This document shows, piece after piece, positions 1 through 9,600 of a DNA stretch of 64,000 bases. Each line of letters starts with the position of its first letter. The stretch's first letter is position 1. Made by a program: the position numbers and the translations under genes. Under the pieces are notes generated by a model. It had not been told where the DNA came from. It saw only the letters and a list, made by a program, of their open reading frames with translations, and did no database searches. The stretch spans positions 16,451,826 through 16,515,825 of the forward strand of contig NC_051140.1 in NCBI RefSeq assembly GCF_014839805.1. Reading direction: 5' to 3'. This stretch comes from Manduca sexta. Its lineage: Eukaryota > Arthropoda > Insecta > Lepidoptera > Sphingidae.

Positions 1-342
1 TACAGTGCCAAATATCCGTTAAAAGTTTTGGGTTTGTTTGATGCACAGATAAAAGTTGGTCCCAAATCATTAAAATCAACATTTTATGTAATTGAAAATG
101 GATCAAAGAACCTTTTGGGAAAAGAAACAGCCATTTCTTTAAACGTCCTTAAATTGGGATTAGACATCAATGCCATTGAGCAACAACAATTTCCCAAGTT
201 CAAAGATATCCAACTCGAAATCACCATTGATAAAACGGTAACTCCAGTTTGCCAACCATATAGACGAGTCCCTATTCCTCTAGAATCTAAAATAAACGAT
301 AAAATAGACGAACTGGTAAAATGGACATCATTGAACCAGTAG
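1..342 (+). pseudogene. pol: pol fragment 1: end of retropepsin and linker to reverse transcriptase
   Basis: Frame 1 is open from base 1. It contains the C-terminal part of the aspartic protease, recognisable from the segment NGSKNLLGKETA near residues 34-45, which matches the ILG-type motif that closes retropepsin domains. The catalytic DTG lies upstream of the window. The rest is the linker leading into the fingers of reverse transcriptase (VCQPYRRVP, around 250-275), a segment commonly seen just before the RT in gypsy polyproteins. The frame is lost at the A run 318-321. The RT reading continues one base earlier, in frame 3, so the two frames overlap between about 321 and 342. The protease releases mature Gag and Pol proteins in an intact element; here it is only a partial, disconnected piece. 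Confidence 0.85.
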
Positions 343-1157
343 ACAAGCCATCATCTTGGGTTTCTCCTATGGTACCGGTTCTAAAACCTGATGACGATAT
401 ACGTATTTGTTTAGATATGCGTGCTGCTAATAAAGCTATTATTAGAGAAAATCACCCTTTACCCACCATGGAACAGCTAATTCCCAAATTAGGTAAAGCT
501 ACTTTTTTTTCAAAATTAGATATTAAAAATGCTTTTCATCACGTTGAACTTAAAGAAAGTAGTAGAAATATAACAACTTTCATAACTAGCAAAGGGCTTT
601 TCCGATACAAACGACTAATGTTTGGAATATCATGCGCACCTGAACATTTTCAAAAAATTATGGAAAAAATGTTATTACCATGCCAAGGTGTGGTAAATTT
701 CATAGATGATATTGTTGTCTATGGGTGCGATGAAAAAGAGCATAATGATAGGCTCCAACACGTTCTACAAGTCCTCAAAGAGAACAACGTATTATTGAAC
801 AAAAAAAAGTGCGTTTTCAAAACAAAATCTATCCAGTTCCTGAGCCATAATCTTTCGTCAGTAGGCGTTAAACCACTTAATAAATATATCAAAGCAATAC
901 AAACATTTAGACCACCGGAAACCATAGAAGAAATCCAAAGCTTCCTTGGGTTGATTAATTTCGTGGGAAAGTGGATTCCAAATTTATCAACCTTAACGGA
1001 ACCCCTTCGGCAGTTACTTAAGCAACAAGGGCACAAAAAGACTAACATTTCGCCGCTGTGGCAAAATAAGCAAGTAAAGGCTTTCGATGAATTAAAAAGT
1101 CTCTTGCCAAAATTCCTACCCTTGGTTATTATGACCCAAAAGATCGTACCCAAGTAA
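321..1157 (+). pseudogene. pol: pol fragment 2: reverse transcriptase
   Basis: Frame 3 encodes an almost complete Ty3/gypsy reverse transcriptase. Visible motifs in order: SSWVSPMVPVLKPD (fingers), DIRICLDMRAANK (motif A region of gypsy RTs), LDIKNAFHHVEL with the first catalytic aspartate (about 507-550), GLFRYKRLMFGISCAPEHFQ (the conserved fingers/palm segment), and FIDDIVVYG at 699-725, where the two aspartates at 705-710 are the metal-binding pair equivalent to YxDD. Next come the thumb and connection (SFLGLINFVGKWIPN). The enzyme copies element RNA into DNA in cytoplasmic particles. The frame becomes wrong after the A run at 1094-1098, and the last ~18 codons before the stop at 1155-1157 are out-of-frame read-through. 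The ATG at 321 is internal, not a start; in the intact element this is part of one polyprotein. Confidence 0.93.
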
Positions 1158-1903
1158 TTGCCGATGCAAGTCCTGTAGGTTTAGGAGCAGTACTGCTCCA
1201 GTACGATAATAGAGGACCCCGAATAATTGCTTTCGGGAATAAAAGTTTAACTGACGTTGAAAAGCGATATTGCCAGACCGAAAAAGAGGCATTAGCCTTA
1301 GTCTGGGCGGTTGAGCATTTTCATATGTATCTATATGGTAAACATTTTGAGCTTATCACAGATCATAAGCCTCTTGAAATTATATTTGGACCGCGATCAA
1401 AGCCATGTGCACGAATCGAACGTTGGGTTCTTCGATTACAGGCATATGACTATAAAGTGATCTATAAACCCGGGAAATCAAACATTGCAGATCCATTATC
1501 CCGGCTGTGTAAAAATAGCTCCAAACTGGAGAGTCCGTTTGAAGATGAATATCATGTCAACCAGATAGTTCAATACGCGCGACCTGTAGCATTATCCCTA
1601 AAATCTATCGTTGAAGCATCAAATGAGGATAACGATATAAAATTAGTCACAGATGCCTTAATGCATAACGTTTGGGATGCGACCATTAATAACTACAAGT
1701 TATTTCAACATGAGCTATGGTTACATGATGGTGTCTTGCTAAGAGGAAATAAAATAGTGATTCCTATTAAACTTAGAAGACAAGTCTTGGCAGCTGCTCA
1801 TGAGGGCCATCCAGGTATTGTCAATATGAAAGCTAGGCTACGCTCAAAAGTTTGGTGGCCTAAAATTGATAAAGATGCGGAAAACACTGTAAAAAAACTG
1901 TAG
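1099..1903 (+). pseudogene. pol: pol fragment 3: RNase H and zinc-binding part of integrase
   Basis: Frame 2 carries the Ty3-type RNase H: IADASPVGLGAVL with the first catalytic aspartate at 1163-1165, the glutamate motif TEKEALALVW near 1277-1306, ITDHKPL with aspartate at 1361-1363, and NIADPLSRL with the last aspartate at 1490-1492, so the DEDD set is complete. It removes the RNA strand of the RNA-DNA hybrid. A spacer follows, then the start of integrase with the two zinc-binding histidines in HEGHPG (1799-1810). The two matching cysteines are encoded just after the frame break, at 1899-1901 and 1908-1910 in frame 3. Frame 2 stops at 1901-1903 because of a one-base length change in the A run 1891-1897. 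The open part starts well upstream of any ATG, as expected inside a polyprotein. Confidence 0.92.
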
Positions 1904-2147
1904 AGGCTGTACTTTAGTTTCAGCCCCTAATCCACCAGTGCCCATGAAACGACGTGAACTCCCGTTGAAAGCCTGGATGGATACAGCTATTGACTTTCTG
2001 GGTCCGCTGCCAAGTGGAGATTATTTATTTGTGATTATTGACTATTATAGTCGATACAAAGAGATTGAAATTATGAAATCTATCACTACACATGAAACTA
2101 TAAATGTATTAAAAAAAAATCTTCTCACGAACTGGATATCCAACTAG
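1899..2147 (+). pseudogene. pol: pol fragment 4: integrase core, first part
   Basis: Frame 3 resumes the integrase with the second half of the HHCC zinc finger (CRGC, 1899-1910). The catalytic core begins with the motif AIDFLGPLPSGDYLFVIIDY; the aspartate of IDFLGP at 1992-1994 is the first residue of the DDE triad (equivalent to Asp64 of HIV integrase). The core cuts and joins element DNA into the host chromosome. The correct frame is lost at the A run 2111-2119, and the last ~10 codons up to the stop at 2145-2147 are out of frame. An internal GTG or ATG around 1938-1944 is not a real start. Confidence 0.9.
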
Positions 2148-2787
2148 TATTACAGCTGATAATGGCCGACAGTTCTGTAGCCAAGAATTCAAAACATTTT
2201 GTACCGAACATGGAATTACGCTTTTTAATACTATTCCTTACTGGCCACAACAAAACGGTGAGGTTGAGAGGCAAAATCGAGATATTCTCAAAAGACTGAA
2301 GATAAGTCAGTGCGAGAAATCAGACTGGAGAGATGATTTGTTAAAATATTTAATGATGTATAACAGTACACCTCACTCCTCCACAGGAAAATCCCCATCC
2401 GAACTGTTCTACGGAAGGCAATTTAGAGACAAACTACCCTTTTTAATAGACCTCGAAAATAATTATGATTCCGAAATCCGAGATAGAGATAAACTAATGA
2501 AAGAAAAAAGTAAATCAAACGAAGACAGGAAAAGAAGAGCTGCTATTAGAGAATTAGAGATTGGTGAAAAGGTATATGTAAAGAACTTAATAAAAGAAAA
2601 CAAACTGGTTCCAGAATTTAGCCCCACACCTCACACTGTAATTAATGCTGAAGGAAGCGACATAAATGTACGAAATGAAGAAACAGGCCAGGAGTATAGG
2701 AGAAACATAGTACATTTGAAGAAGGTAGAAGGTCAATGGAAAGTTATTGGTGATAAAGACACTCCTGATAAAGACAAATCTGATTAA
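2120..2787 (+). pseudogene. pol: pol fragment 5: integrase core end and C-terminal domain
   Basis: Frame 1 holds the rest of integrase. SITADNGRQF carries the second catalytic aspartate (2158-2160) and QQNGEVERQNRD the glutamate (2266-2268). By my count 35 residues separate them, the canonical D-35-E spacing. The following LKYLMMYNSTPHSSTGKSPSE is the conserved core exit (helix plus SPxE box) of gypsy integrases. The C-terminal part has a basic, charged segment and a beta-rich block (IGEKVYVKNL to IVHLKKVEG, about 2560-2735) resembling the GPY/F-type integrase tail. The stop TAA is at 2785-2787. There is no downstream reading frame that could be env. Confidence 0.92.
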
Positions 2788-2904
2788 AGACATTTAATTT
2801 CTAAATATACTTGATAATGTTATTTTGATATAAGTATAAAAAATATAACGCTATATGCATAACGAGGTTGATTAAAGATATTTGGTTTAATATTTTATTT
2901 TTAT

Positions 2905-2916
2905 AAAAGGAAGAGA
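2905..2916 (+). other. Polypurine tract of the retrotransposon
   Basis: A 12-base all-purine run AAAAGGAAGAGA lies directly against the 5' end of the 3' LTR. In LTR elements such a tract resists RNase H and primes plus-strand DNA. Its position immediately before TGTGATGT fixes the LTR start. Confidence 0.8.
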
Positions 2917-3079
2917 TGTGATGTATTGATATTAAAGATCAGCACAGTCCAACGGTAACGCAACACTTCCGAGCCGTTGGCGGCGCAGGGCGGACGTCTC
3001 CGGTGTGCTGTGCTGTACTTACTGTTTACGTTATTGTTTTATTTCACTACCAAAGAACACATAAAGTGAGGACACCACA
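2917..3079 (+). repeat. 3' LTR, 163 bp
   Basis: The LTR begins TGTGATGT and ends ACACCACA. These ends are inverted repeats with one mismatch in eight and have the TG...CA termini required by integrase. The element is therefore one with very short LTRs. Inside are nested complementary segments: AGCACAG (2941-2947) with CTGTGCT (3008-3014), and within them CCAACGG (2949-2955) with CCGTTGG (2974-2980), predicting a two-part stem-loop in the transcript. The middle is GC-rich compared with the flanks. I see no TATA box. The 5' LTR needed to estimate insertion age is outside the window. Confidence 0.82.
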
Positions 3080-4382
3080 GTATGTATTTTTGTAAAATTC
3101 TTTAAGTGAAATTGTGATAAAGACCTGACATAACTTTTGAGTTCATGGGTTTTTAGATCCGAAAATGTCTTAGGATATATTTACTTTGATCAATATTAGT
3201 TTTTAGAAAGTTCTTTACGAACAGAATAAGAGTCCTCAATTGCTCGCATTGTCGACATGTCGATCAGTCACCTCCATTGCTCAAAGACAAACGAACAAAC
3301 ATTTCTTAAGGATACATTTCCTATTACATATACTTAATAATTAACCACAATATCGAATACATAATCTCTTAATCCGTTATTTCGATCATAACCAAGGCTT
3401 ATTGTTCCTAACGTCCTTAACCTTTTTGGTCCGGAACATAGCACGAGATTGACATCGTAATAAACGAAACTTTACTTCGATTACGAGCTTTGCTTGGGTT
3501 GAGCTATTATTACTATAGTTTCCATATTTACTTATTATATTCGGCATAGGAGTTAAATGCAAAACTTCGTGTTTGTTTTTAAAGGTGGGTTTACAATATT
3601 GTCGTCTATGTCTTTGAAAATGTAGGTAAAGGAGTTACTTACCATGAGATGATTACTAAACATATTTTTGTAGTGATATGATAAAAGACATGATTATCAC
3701 TATAAAGATCACGTATCACGGACTCGGAAAAATTACGAAACGAAGAAATTTATATTTGTTTGCCCGACCTGGTCGTTATCTACTGCCACAAATTGTACAA
3801 GATTTTGTTTTTGTAGTCTTACATTATTTAATGTACACGTGGAATAGTTGGTTTACATTTTTAGTTTCTTGCTAGTCAATAAAGGTTATTTTTATAACCA
3901 GTACGTAATTTTATGAAAGAGAATTACGTAAAACTGAAGTTTGTTCACGTCTTATTTTCGCGTAAATGTTAATTTATTTCACTACCTACGCCAAGAACTT
4001 CTAATTTTACCTGAACTAATTAAAGTACGTTTTTTTTCACGACTTTTTTTACGCATTTAATCTCAATTCAATTTTAGAGCTTTTATATGCGTCTTTTGGG
4101 ATACAAAAGAAACATACTTGCGGTGTGTAGTGTGTAGGAGACGTAAAAATGATTACAAAGGCTCTTTGAGTTTCGATGAGTATCCTTTGTAAGGTCGAAG
4201 GTCATATACCTCTAGATTCCTAGGATTAGGTTTATTAGGACTAGACAGCATTATTGTGTGCTAGGCAGCTATACTATGTAGTTAATAATTAAATAATGAT
4301 TTTGAAAAGTTTGTACACATGATTAAGAACAGAATAACTTAAATGCAATTTTATGAATAATATTTTTAGACTTAAATGAAAT
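3080..4382. other. Non-coding flank of the gypsy element
   Basis: AT-rich sequence right after the LTR. I see no reading frame worth calling, no splice-flanked exon and no recognisable repeat. The first 4-5 bases after 3079 (GTATG) should be one copy of the element's target-site duplication, but the partner copy is outside the window. Confidence 0.5.
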
Positions 4383-4655
4383 CTTACTCTTACTAATATT
4401 ATAAATGCAAATGTATGTGAAAATGTTTGCATGTTTGTTAAAAGTGAACCCAATAACCGCAGAGCGGATTTGGATCAACTTTGGCAGACCGATAGACCAT
4501 GTCCTGGATTAACATATAAGCTACTTTTTATCACGACAGTTTGTTCTCATGGGAAATATTTGAGGTTTTTATCAGAATTTATTTATTTATTTACACATCT
4601 AGCAACTTTTGTAGTGGGAAAGGTTTACCACGCGGGCGAAGCCGCGAGCAACATC
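4383..4655 (-). repeat. RTE-like short interspersed repeat, copy 1 (nearly complete)
   Basis: Read on the minus strand, this starts with GTTGCTCGCGGCTTCGCCCGCGTGG (spanning 4625-4650), continues through an ATAAAAAGTAGCTTATGT block (4515-4535) and ends with GCATTTATAATATTAGTAAG (4388-4408). I recall this arrangement as a very common lepidopteran repeat, usually classed as an RTE-type LINE 3' tail or a derivative of one. Three further copies lie in the window. It has no coding capacity; reading frames drawn across it are accidental. The family name is from memory and needs a repeat-library match. Confidence 0.65.
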
Positions 4656-5935
4656 TATTTAGAAATACGACAGAGTCAGAGTTTAAAAAAATATTAATTG
4701 TTAGTTTTCATTCACAAAATTTTTAGGGGTGCCTCACGGCCAAAGTGTAATGAATGATAAAAATATTCATGTGCCTACTTTGGCGCGGGGTTGCGTTTTA
4801 CTATGATCTGTGTTATGAACCCGGGGACCCTTAATGGTGAATATCAAACTTACATTAAGTAAAAAGGAGCGGCATTAAGCGTTAAAATATGTATGATATT
4901 CTATACTTTTTTTTTGCTAAAAACTTTATTTGATTAAAACGAATACCTGATTTATTCCAGAATGTACGTATTCTGTCGCAATGCTGATACGATTAGGTAT
5001 ATTTAATATTTTTGTTATAAATTTTACACGAGCTGAGGTAATGGTGTTTATGTATTCATTGCGTTAAGTGTCTTATAATGCAGCTTGCGAAAAATAACTT
5101 TGTTGTGTGTACTTAAAATGATAATCAATTTTAATATTTTTACTTTGAAACGAAACGGCTTAATGCATTTTTAACGTGTATAAAGATGCATTAAGACGTT
5201 TTTATGTCATTTTAAAGCCACACTTTGGATTTTGCGAGATTCTTAAACCTCTTTTGGGTTTGGGTGTTTTTTGTTAACTGATGTTACTTTAAGGTAGAAC
5301 ATAAAGTTTATATGTTGTTGATCAGTTTCTGGGTTTCGGTTCAGGTGGAGTGGTAAAAAATCTTTCAAAATTCCTATTCGAAAACTTAGTTTTCGGGATT
5401 GGACATTGTAAAAATGGTAATAGGTTTGTCTTTTAGATACATTACGAAACTGAATTAAGCTCGGTTAAGCGTGGGTACAAACTATTTACACATCCACTCC
5501 CTTCGAAATTAGAACGAGTTTATTTATCTTAGTTAACTATTTTCAGTCGGTTCATAAGAAATTGGATTTATAATTAAAATAAGTCTTAATATGATGAGAT
5601 ACGGGCGTCACAGCCGCTTCAATATGCAAACACTGTCAGATACGTTTATGATGTCATCGCAGCGGAAAGAGAGATTCGATGACCTAATCCGCTCATTTAC
5701 CTGCGAAATATATTACGTCCCGACAATAGGGCGACGACCTAAGGACCCTAACCCTTATGTTATAACTTGGTGTTATGTTGGTTATTATTCGCATGAGATA
5801 AACAAATAGATTTCTTTATATGTACGAATAAATTTTTTATCATGGATTCGGCTGTTTGAAAGTCTTATAAATAGTAATGAAGTCGAGATTAAATATAGCC
5901 CCTTACGCAGGTAAAGGGCTACCGATGTAAGAATT
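4656..5935. other. Non-coding stretch
   Basis: No gene or repeat recognised. A slightly GC-richer patch at 5590-5770 carries a chance-length open frame of 72 codons (5591-5809) without any motif that I know. A block at 4727-4880 (GGTGCCTCACGG to AAGGAGCGGC) is also GC-richer than its flanks and may be an old repeat fragment. Confidence 0.4.
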
Positions 5936-5941
5936 TTTTAA

Positions 5942-6176
5942 TAGGGTCACGGTGATGTATCCCCACTGCCCAAGATGGTAAGTGGAGTGGGGTCCTATAG
6001 GATGTCGACTGACGAGAGATGATTACGCCTATGACTACGGCAGTCGACACAATTATGCCGGCCTGTTGGAACCGCATATACACAGGCTGATCCCGGAACG
6101 CGACACGATTACGTGGGTCTTTATGGCGGGTTTTATTACCTTGTGTACGGTAGTCGATATCTTTGCGGATATAAAA
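5942..6176 (-). repeat. A-tailed short repeat (family C), copy 1
   Basis: It contains CCGCCATAAAGACCC (as reverse complement), then GTTCCAACAGGCCGGCATAATT, CAGTCGACATCC and CCCCACTCCACTTACCATC on the minus strand. Three other copies are in the window at 31820, 45783 and 46540. Orientation is taken from copy 3, which ends in an A run. I recall this as a common lepidopteran SINE-like or LINE-tail repeat. The copy is diverged. Confidence 0.6.
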
Positions 6177-6355
6177 GTAAGAAATATAAGTTGTAGCTTG
6201 TCAATTCTTGAAGGAAAAATCAAGGTCGAACCGGCGCCTATCTGCGTCCTAGCACTGCCTACTGCCTAGTAACAATCTTTGTGGGTTATATAAAGTAAAC
6301 AAATCAATCAGTTCTGTGTGTTTATTAATCAACTAATATGTATATTATATTATTC

Positions 6356-6602
6356 GACTGGCTCAATGGCATAGTTGTATTGTGCGTGTTACGACTACTG
6401 CTCTCTTTTATCGGATTCGTATTCCGGGTTGGGCGAAGTCATGTTGGGTTTTTCTGCTCAGTATCAGTACAGTGTGTCATGAATTTGTGCCTATCATCTA
6501 GGCTCGCTGCTTATCATCTCACGGATCGGAATACCCACGGCGAAAAGTGGGTGCATTACCTACGGTTCTGCCTATACCTTCGGGGATTAATTGTGTGTAT
6601 AA
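6356..6602 (+). repeat. tRNA-derived SINE family B, old copy
   Basis: Starts with a degraded tRNA-like head (CTGGCTCAATGGCATAGTTG, box A region) and a decayed box B (ATTCCGGGTTGGGC region). The body follows with GGGTTTTTCTGCTCAGTATCAG, CGAAAAGTGGGTGCA and CCTTCGGGGATTAA, the same blocks as the well-preserved copy at 30810-31077. The internal 90-codon open frame is a chance product of the repeat. Confidence 0.75.
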
Positions 6603-9600
6603 ATTGTTAAAGTGTATAAAGAACTGTTAACTGTTATAAAAATATCGTTTCATGTTATCCCATACCTTAATTATAAATGAGGAAATAAATTCAAATATAG
6701 TGATATTGCTGTGAAACGGTATAATGCACTTTAATTGTTTAAAATTCGGAAACACCCGGACGGTAGCCGGACGGAGTCAATTCTGGCTCGCATTAAACTC
6801 AGCGTTAGGACAATGGCGTATAAAACGGAGGAAACGCAGATTTACTGGGTGCAGATGCACCTTTACAGCTATAAATGAGTTTAATGGTATGAATGGAAAT
6901 GGTTTTATTACTTTTATAATTAGAAACTACAAAGTTACTCTTCTGATAGTGTCACAAATTCTCGTAAACAGTAGCAAAGTTATCATAATTTCAATTGTAT
7001 TATATATTATTGCATTTGTTAGTCTAAGACATTTAGGTTCGAAGGTACAGTTTTTAAACTTGCTACAATGTCCTAAGATCTCAAATCTTACAGTGCAACT
7101 TGCAAAAGTTTGCAAAAATCAAATAGACTGTAATATAAGAGATTAAACACTAATTGAATCTTTATAATTATTACGAGAAAATAGAAATCAAATTAAATCT
7201 ATGACAAGTATACAAAAAAAAAAAACTGTAAAAGACAATAGAAACTGTAAATCTTTTATACACGAAGTATCTAAGTTCTTGCAAGTAAAATGAAGTTGAG
7301 CAAGTAAAATTGCCATATCGATCTAATTCACATGAAATTGCACTTAGTAAAAACCTTGGGTACTTAATGTTACTAATTTAGTAATGAACGTCAGGTGATG
7401 CAAAATACACGACAGAGAATGAAGTATTACAAGAATTGGAAATTATACGCAGCCATATTTAAATTGCGGAGTAAGGAGATCGATAATATAGTTTAAAGTA
7501 ATGCTTTTCTTATAGAAATTAATTCCGTTTTTATGGTTCCGTCGTTAAACACACACCTCGAAAGGAGAAGGATCCTTATAGGAATACTTTTTGTCTCTGT
7601 GTCGGTCTATCTAGACCTTTTTCTCTGGAATGCGAAGAGCTATCAAGTTGAAATTTTCATCAAATATTCGGAACCACGGTCTTTTTCTGCTGTAAATAAA
7701 TCAAACTTAGAAGTCGATGTAATCGAAAGCTATGTCTGATGTCGCATATTTTGAGATTTCACAAGGGTATCTATATGGTACACTACCCGTCGCTTGGAAT
7801 AGTGAAATTTGGTAGGAAGCAATCTTATATACGAGTATATTTACCTCACCTACAAGATGCACGAAACACTCGCTGCGCGATTTCAACTCGCACTTGTCCG
7901 CTTTTTTTTCATAGTGGGTAACCGATTGTTTCAAATCATCCTAAGTTTTTTCATACCATTTAAAAAAGAAAAAATAACAAACTACTTAATTACGTTCCTA
8001 TCAAAAATTTTATGCATTTGAAATTTGATTCCAAGGTTCTTTAAAATAGAATTCAAATTCGTTTAAGTATTTAGAATCGAAATGTGTGATGTCCGGAATC
8101 TCCCTCTCTCATCTTAAATAATGGAAATAAGATTGGGGAACTGGGGAAATATTTGAACTGAAGAGCGTACAATTTTAGCTCTTTTCATGTTTGTTTACCG
8201 TTTTATCGCGTTACTTTAGAAGAGGCGTCGTTTTTTTCCGGCGTACATTTTTATGTCTTTATTCTTGGCACCGATGTGGGTCCGTTTCTAATGTCATATA
8301 CTAGATGTATAGCATATGACCACTGTACTGTGTTGAAAGTTGGTGACCAAAGCTTTTCTATCGAAACATTATGTGCTTCAAGGCTAAGCCGTATCTGGAA
8401 AAATATTTTATTATATGACTTTGTTTCATCCATTGACTGATACTTTACTTTCATATAAGCGAATTGTTTTTAAAGGATGTGGAGAATAGAGTAAGTGGGA
8501 TTATTTCTTTAGATCACCATCGCTTATAAATGACGAAAATCGTATGTCATGCCAAAAAGCAGAAAGATTAAAGGAAGGTTTTAGGTATCCAGAAATTCCT
8601 CACAAAATATAAAACGCAACAGCTACACATGCTGGTTTTTGTGAGAAAATGGCATTATCCTGGTCGAACCGACAACGTAGACAATTAATGTCTACAGTGT
8701 GGCTCTACCATCTTATTGAATAAGTAATTCTATAGGAGTAAGCCATTAATATCTGCAAGTAGAAAGTGCTACTACATTTTTTAATTGCGGGATTAAATTG
8801 CTGTTATGGTTATCTCTGTTCATATTCATGATATAATATAACCATTATCTAATTGTACGGTTAAGTCGTAACTGCCATTAATTTTCTTGTGGATAACGAA
8901 CTTTGTGTAATTCCTTATGTTATGTCACAAACTATCGTAGCTTCCATACGTGCTGTTGATAGTGGAAATTCGTTCTGGAGAATCACGGAAATGTCGTAAA
9001 ACCGCTCTTGGCAGTTGTTAAGAGGTGAGAATTAAACTATCACGGATGGTATGTTTATCTTAAGACATGACGTTAGATTTTTCTGTCGTTTAGATGTCTC
9101 ATAAACGTAGATTTTTGGTATTTTTGGAATCTGTAAGTTTTAGGGTTTGATTCCTAGATTGAACGAACGAAATGTGTTAGATCTTAATTTTGATAACCTC
9201 ATTGGTGTTCGAAAGTGTCATTGCTGTCAATAATACGATAGGCACGTTTGCACGCGGTGTGATTGCAGTCGCTAGTTGCAATTGCACCTACACTTAAAGA
9301 AATACTTTTTGCTGTAAATAAATTATTATTAGAATACATACATTCAATTCCTATTTTGGTTTATTTTAATATTTTTTTTAAGATAGAATCACTATTCAGA
9401 AGCACAAACAAATCCTAAACAAAACCTCCACATCAATAAACAAGGCTTTACAATCAAATCGAATCGAAGTGCAAGCGATAAGATAATCAACCGCTATCCG
9501 AAACGTCCTCTCGGGAACGTTCGGTGGAGATAAAGGAAATGCTTGGAGTAGCCTCGGTCAACTGATTCTGATTATTGCCAATCGCTGCCGAGTTTGCGTA

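Larger units (their letters stand above)
1..3079 (+). mobile_element. Ty3/gypsy LTR retrotransposon, 5' part outside window
   Basis: The window opens inside the pol gene of a Ty3/gypsy-class LTR retrotransposon and runs through its 3' LTR. Domain order is end of aspartic protease, reverse transcriptase, RNase H, integrase, which is the Ty3/gypsy order (integrase last), not Ty1/copia. Only about 117 bases separate the pol stop (2785-2787) from the polypurine tract, so there is no env gene and this is not an errantivirus-type element. The closest relatives I can think of are the K02A2.6-like gypsy polyproteins common in invertebrates; that is recall, not a search. pol is broken by four single-base frameshifts at 318-321, 1094-1098, 1891-1897 and 2111-2119 but has no other stop codon. 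The 5' LTR, primer-binding site and gag lie to the left and cannot be seen. Confidence 0.95.

Noticed and set aside
719..1153. Minus-strand frame of 144 codons
   Set aside because: It is antisense to the reverse transcriptase coding sequence and exists only because of it; no motif of its own.
2788..2904. Possible env gene after pol
   Set aside because: Only 117 bases lie between the pol stop and the polypurine tract, with no open frame.
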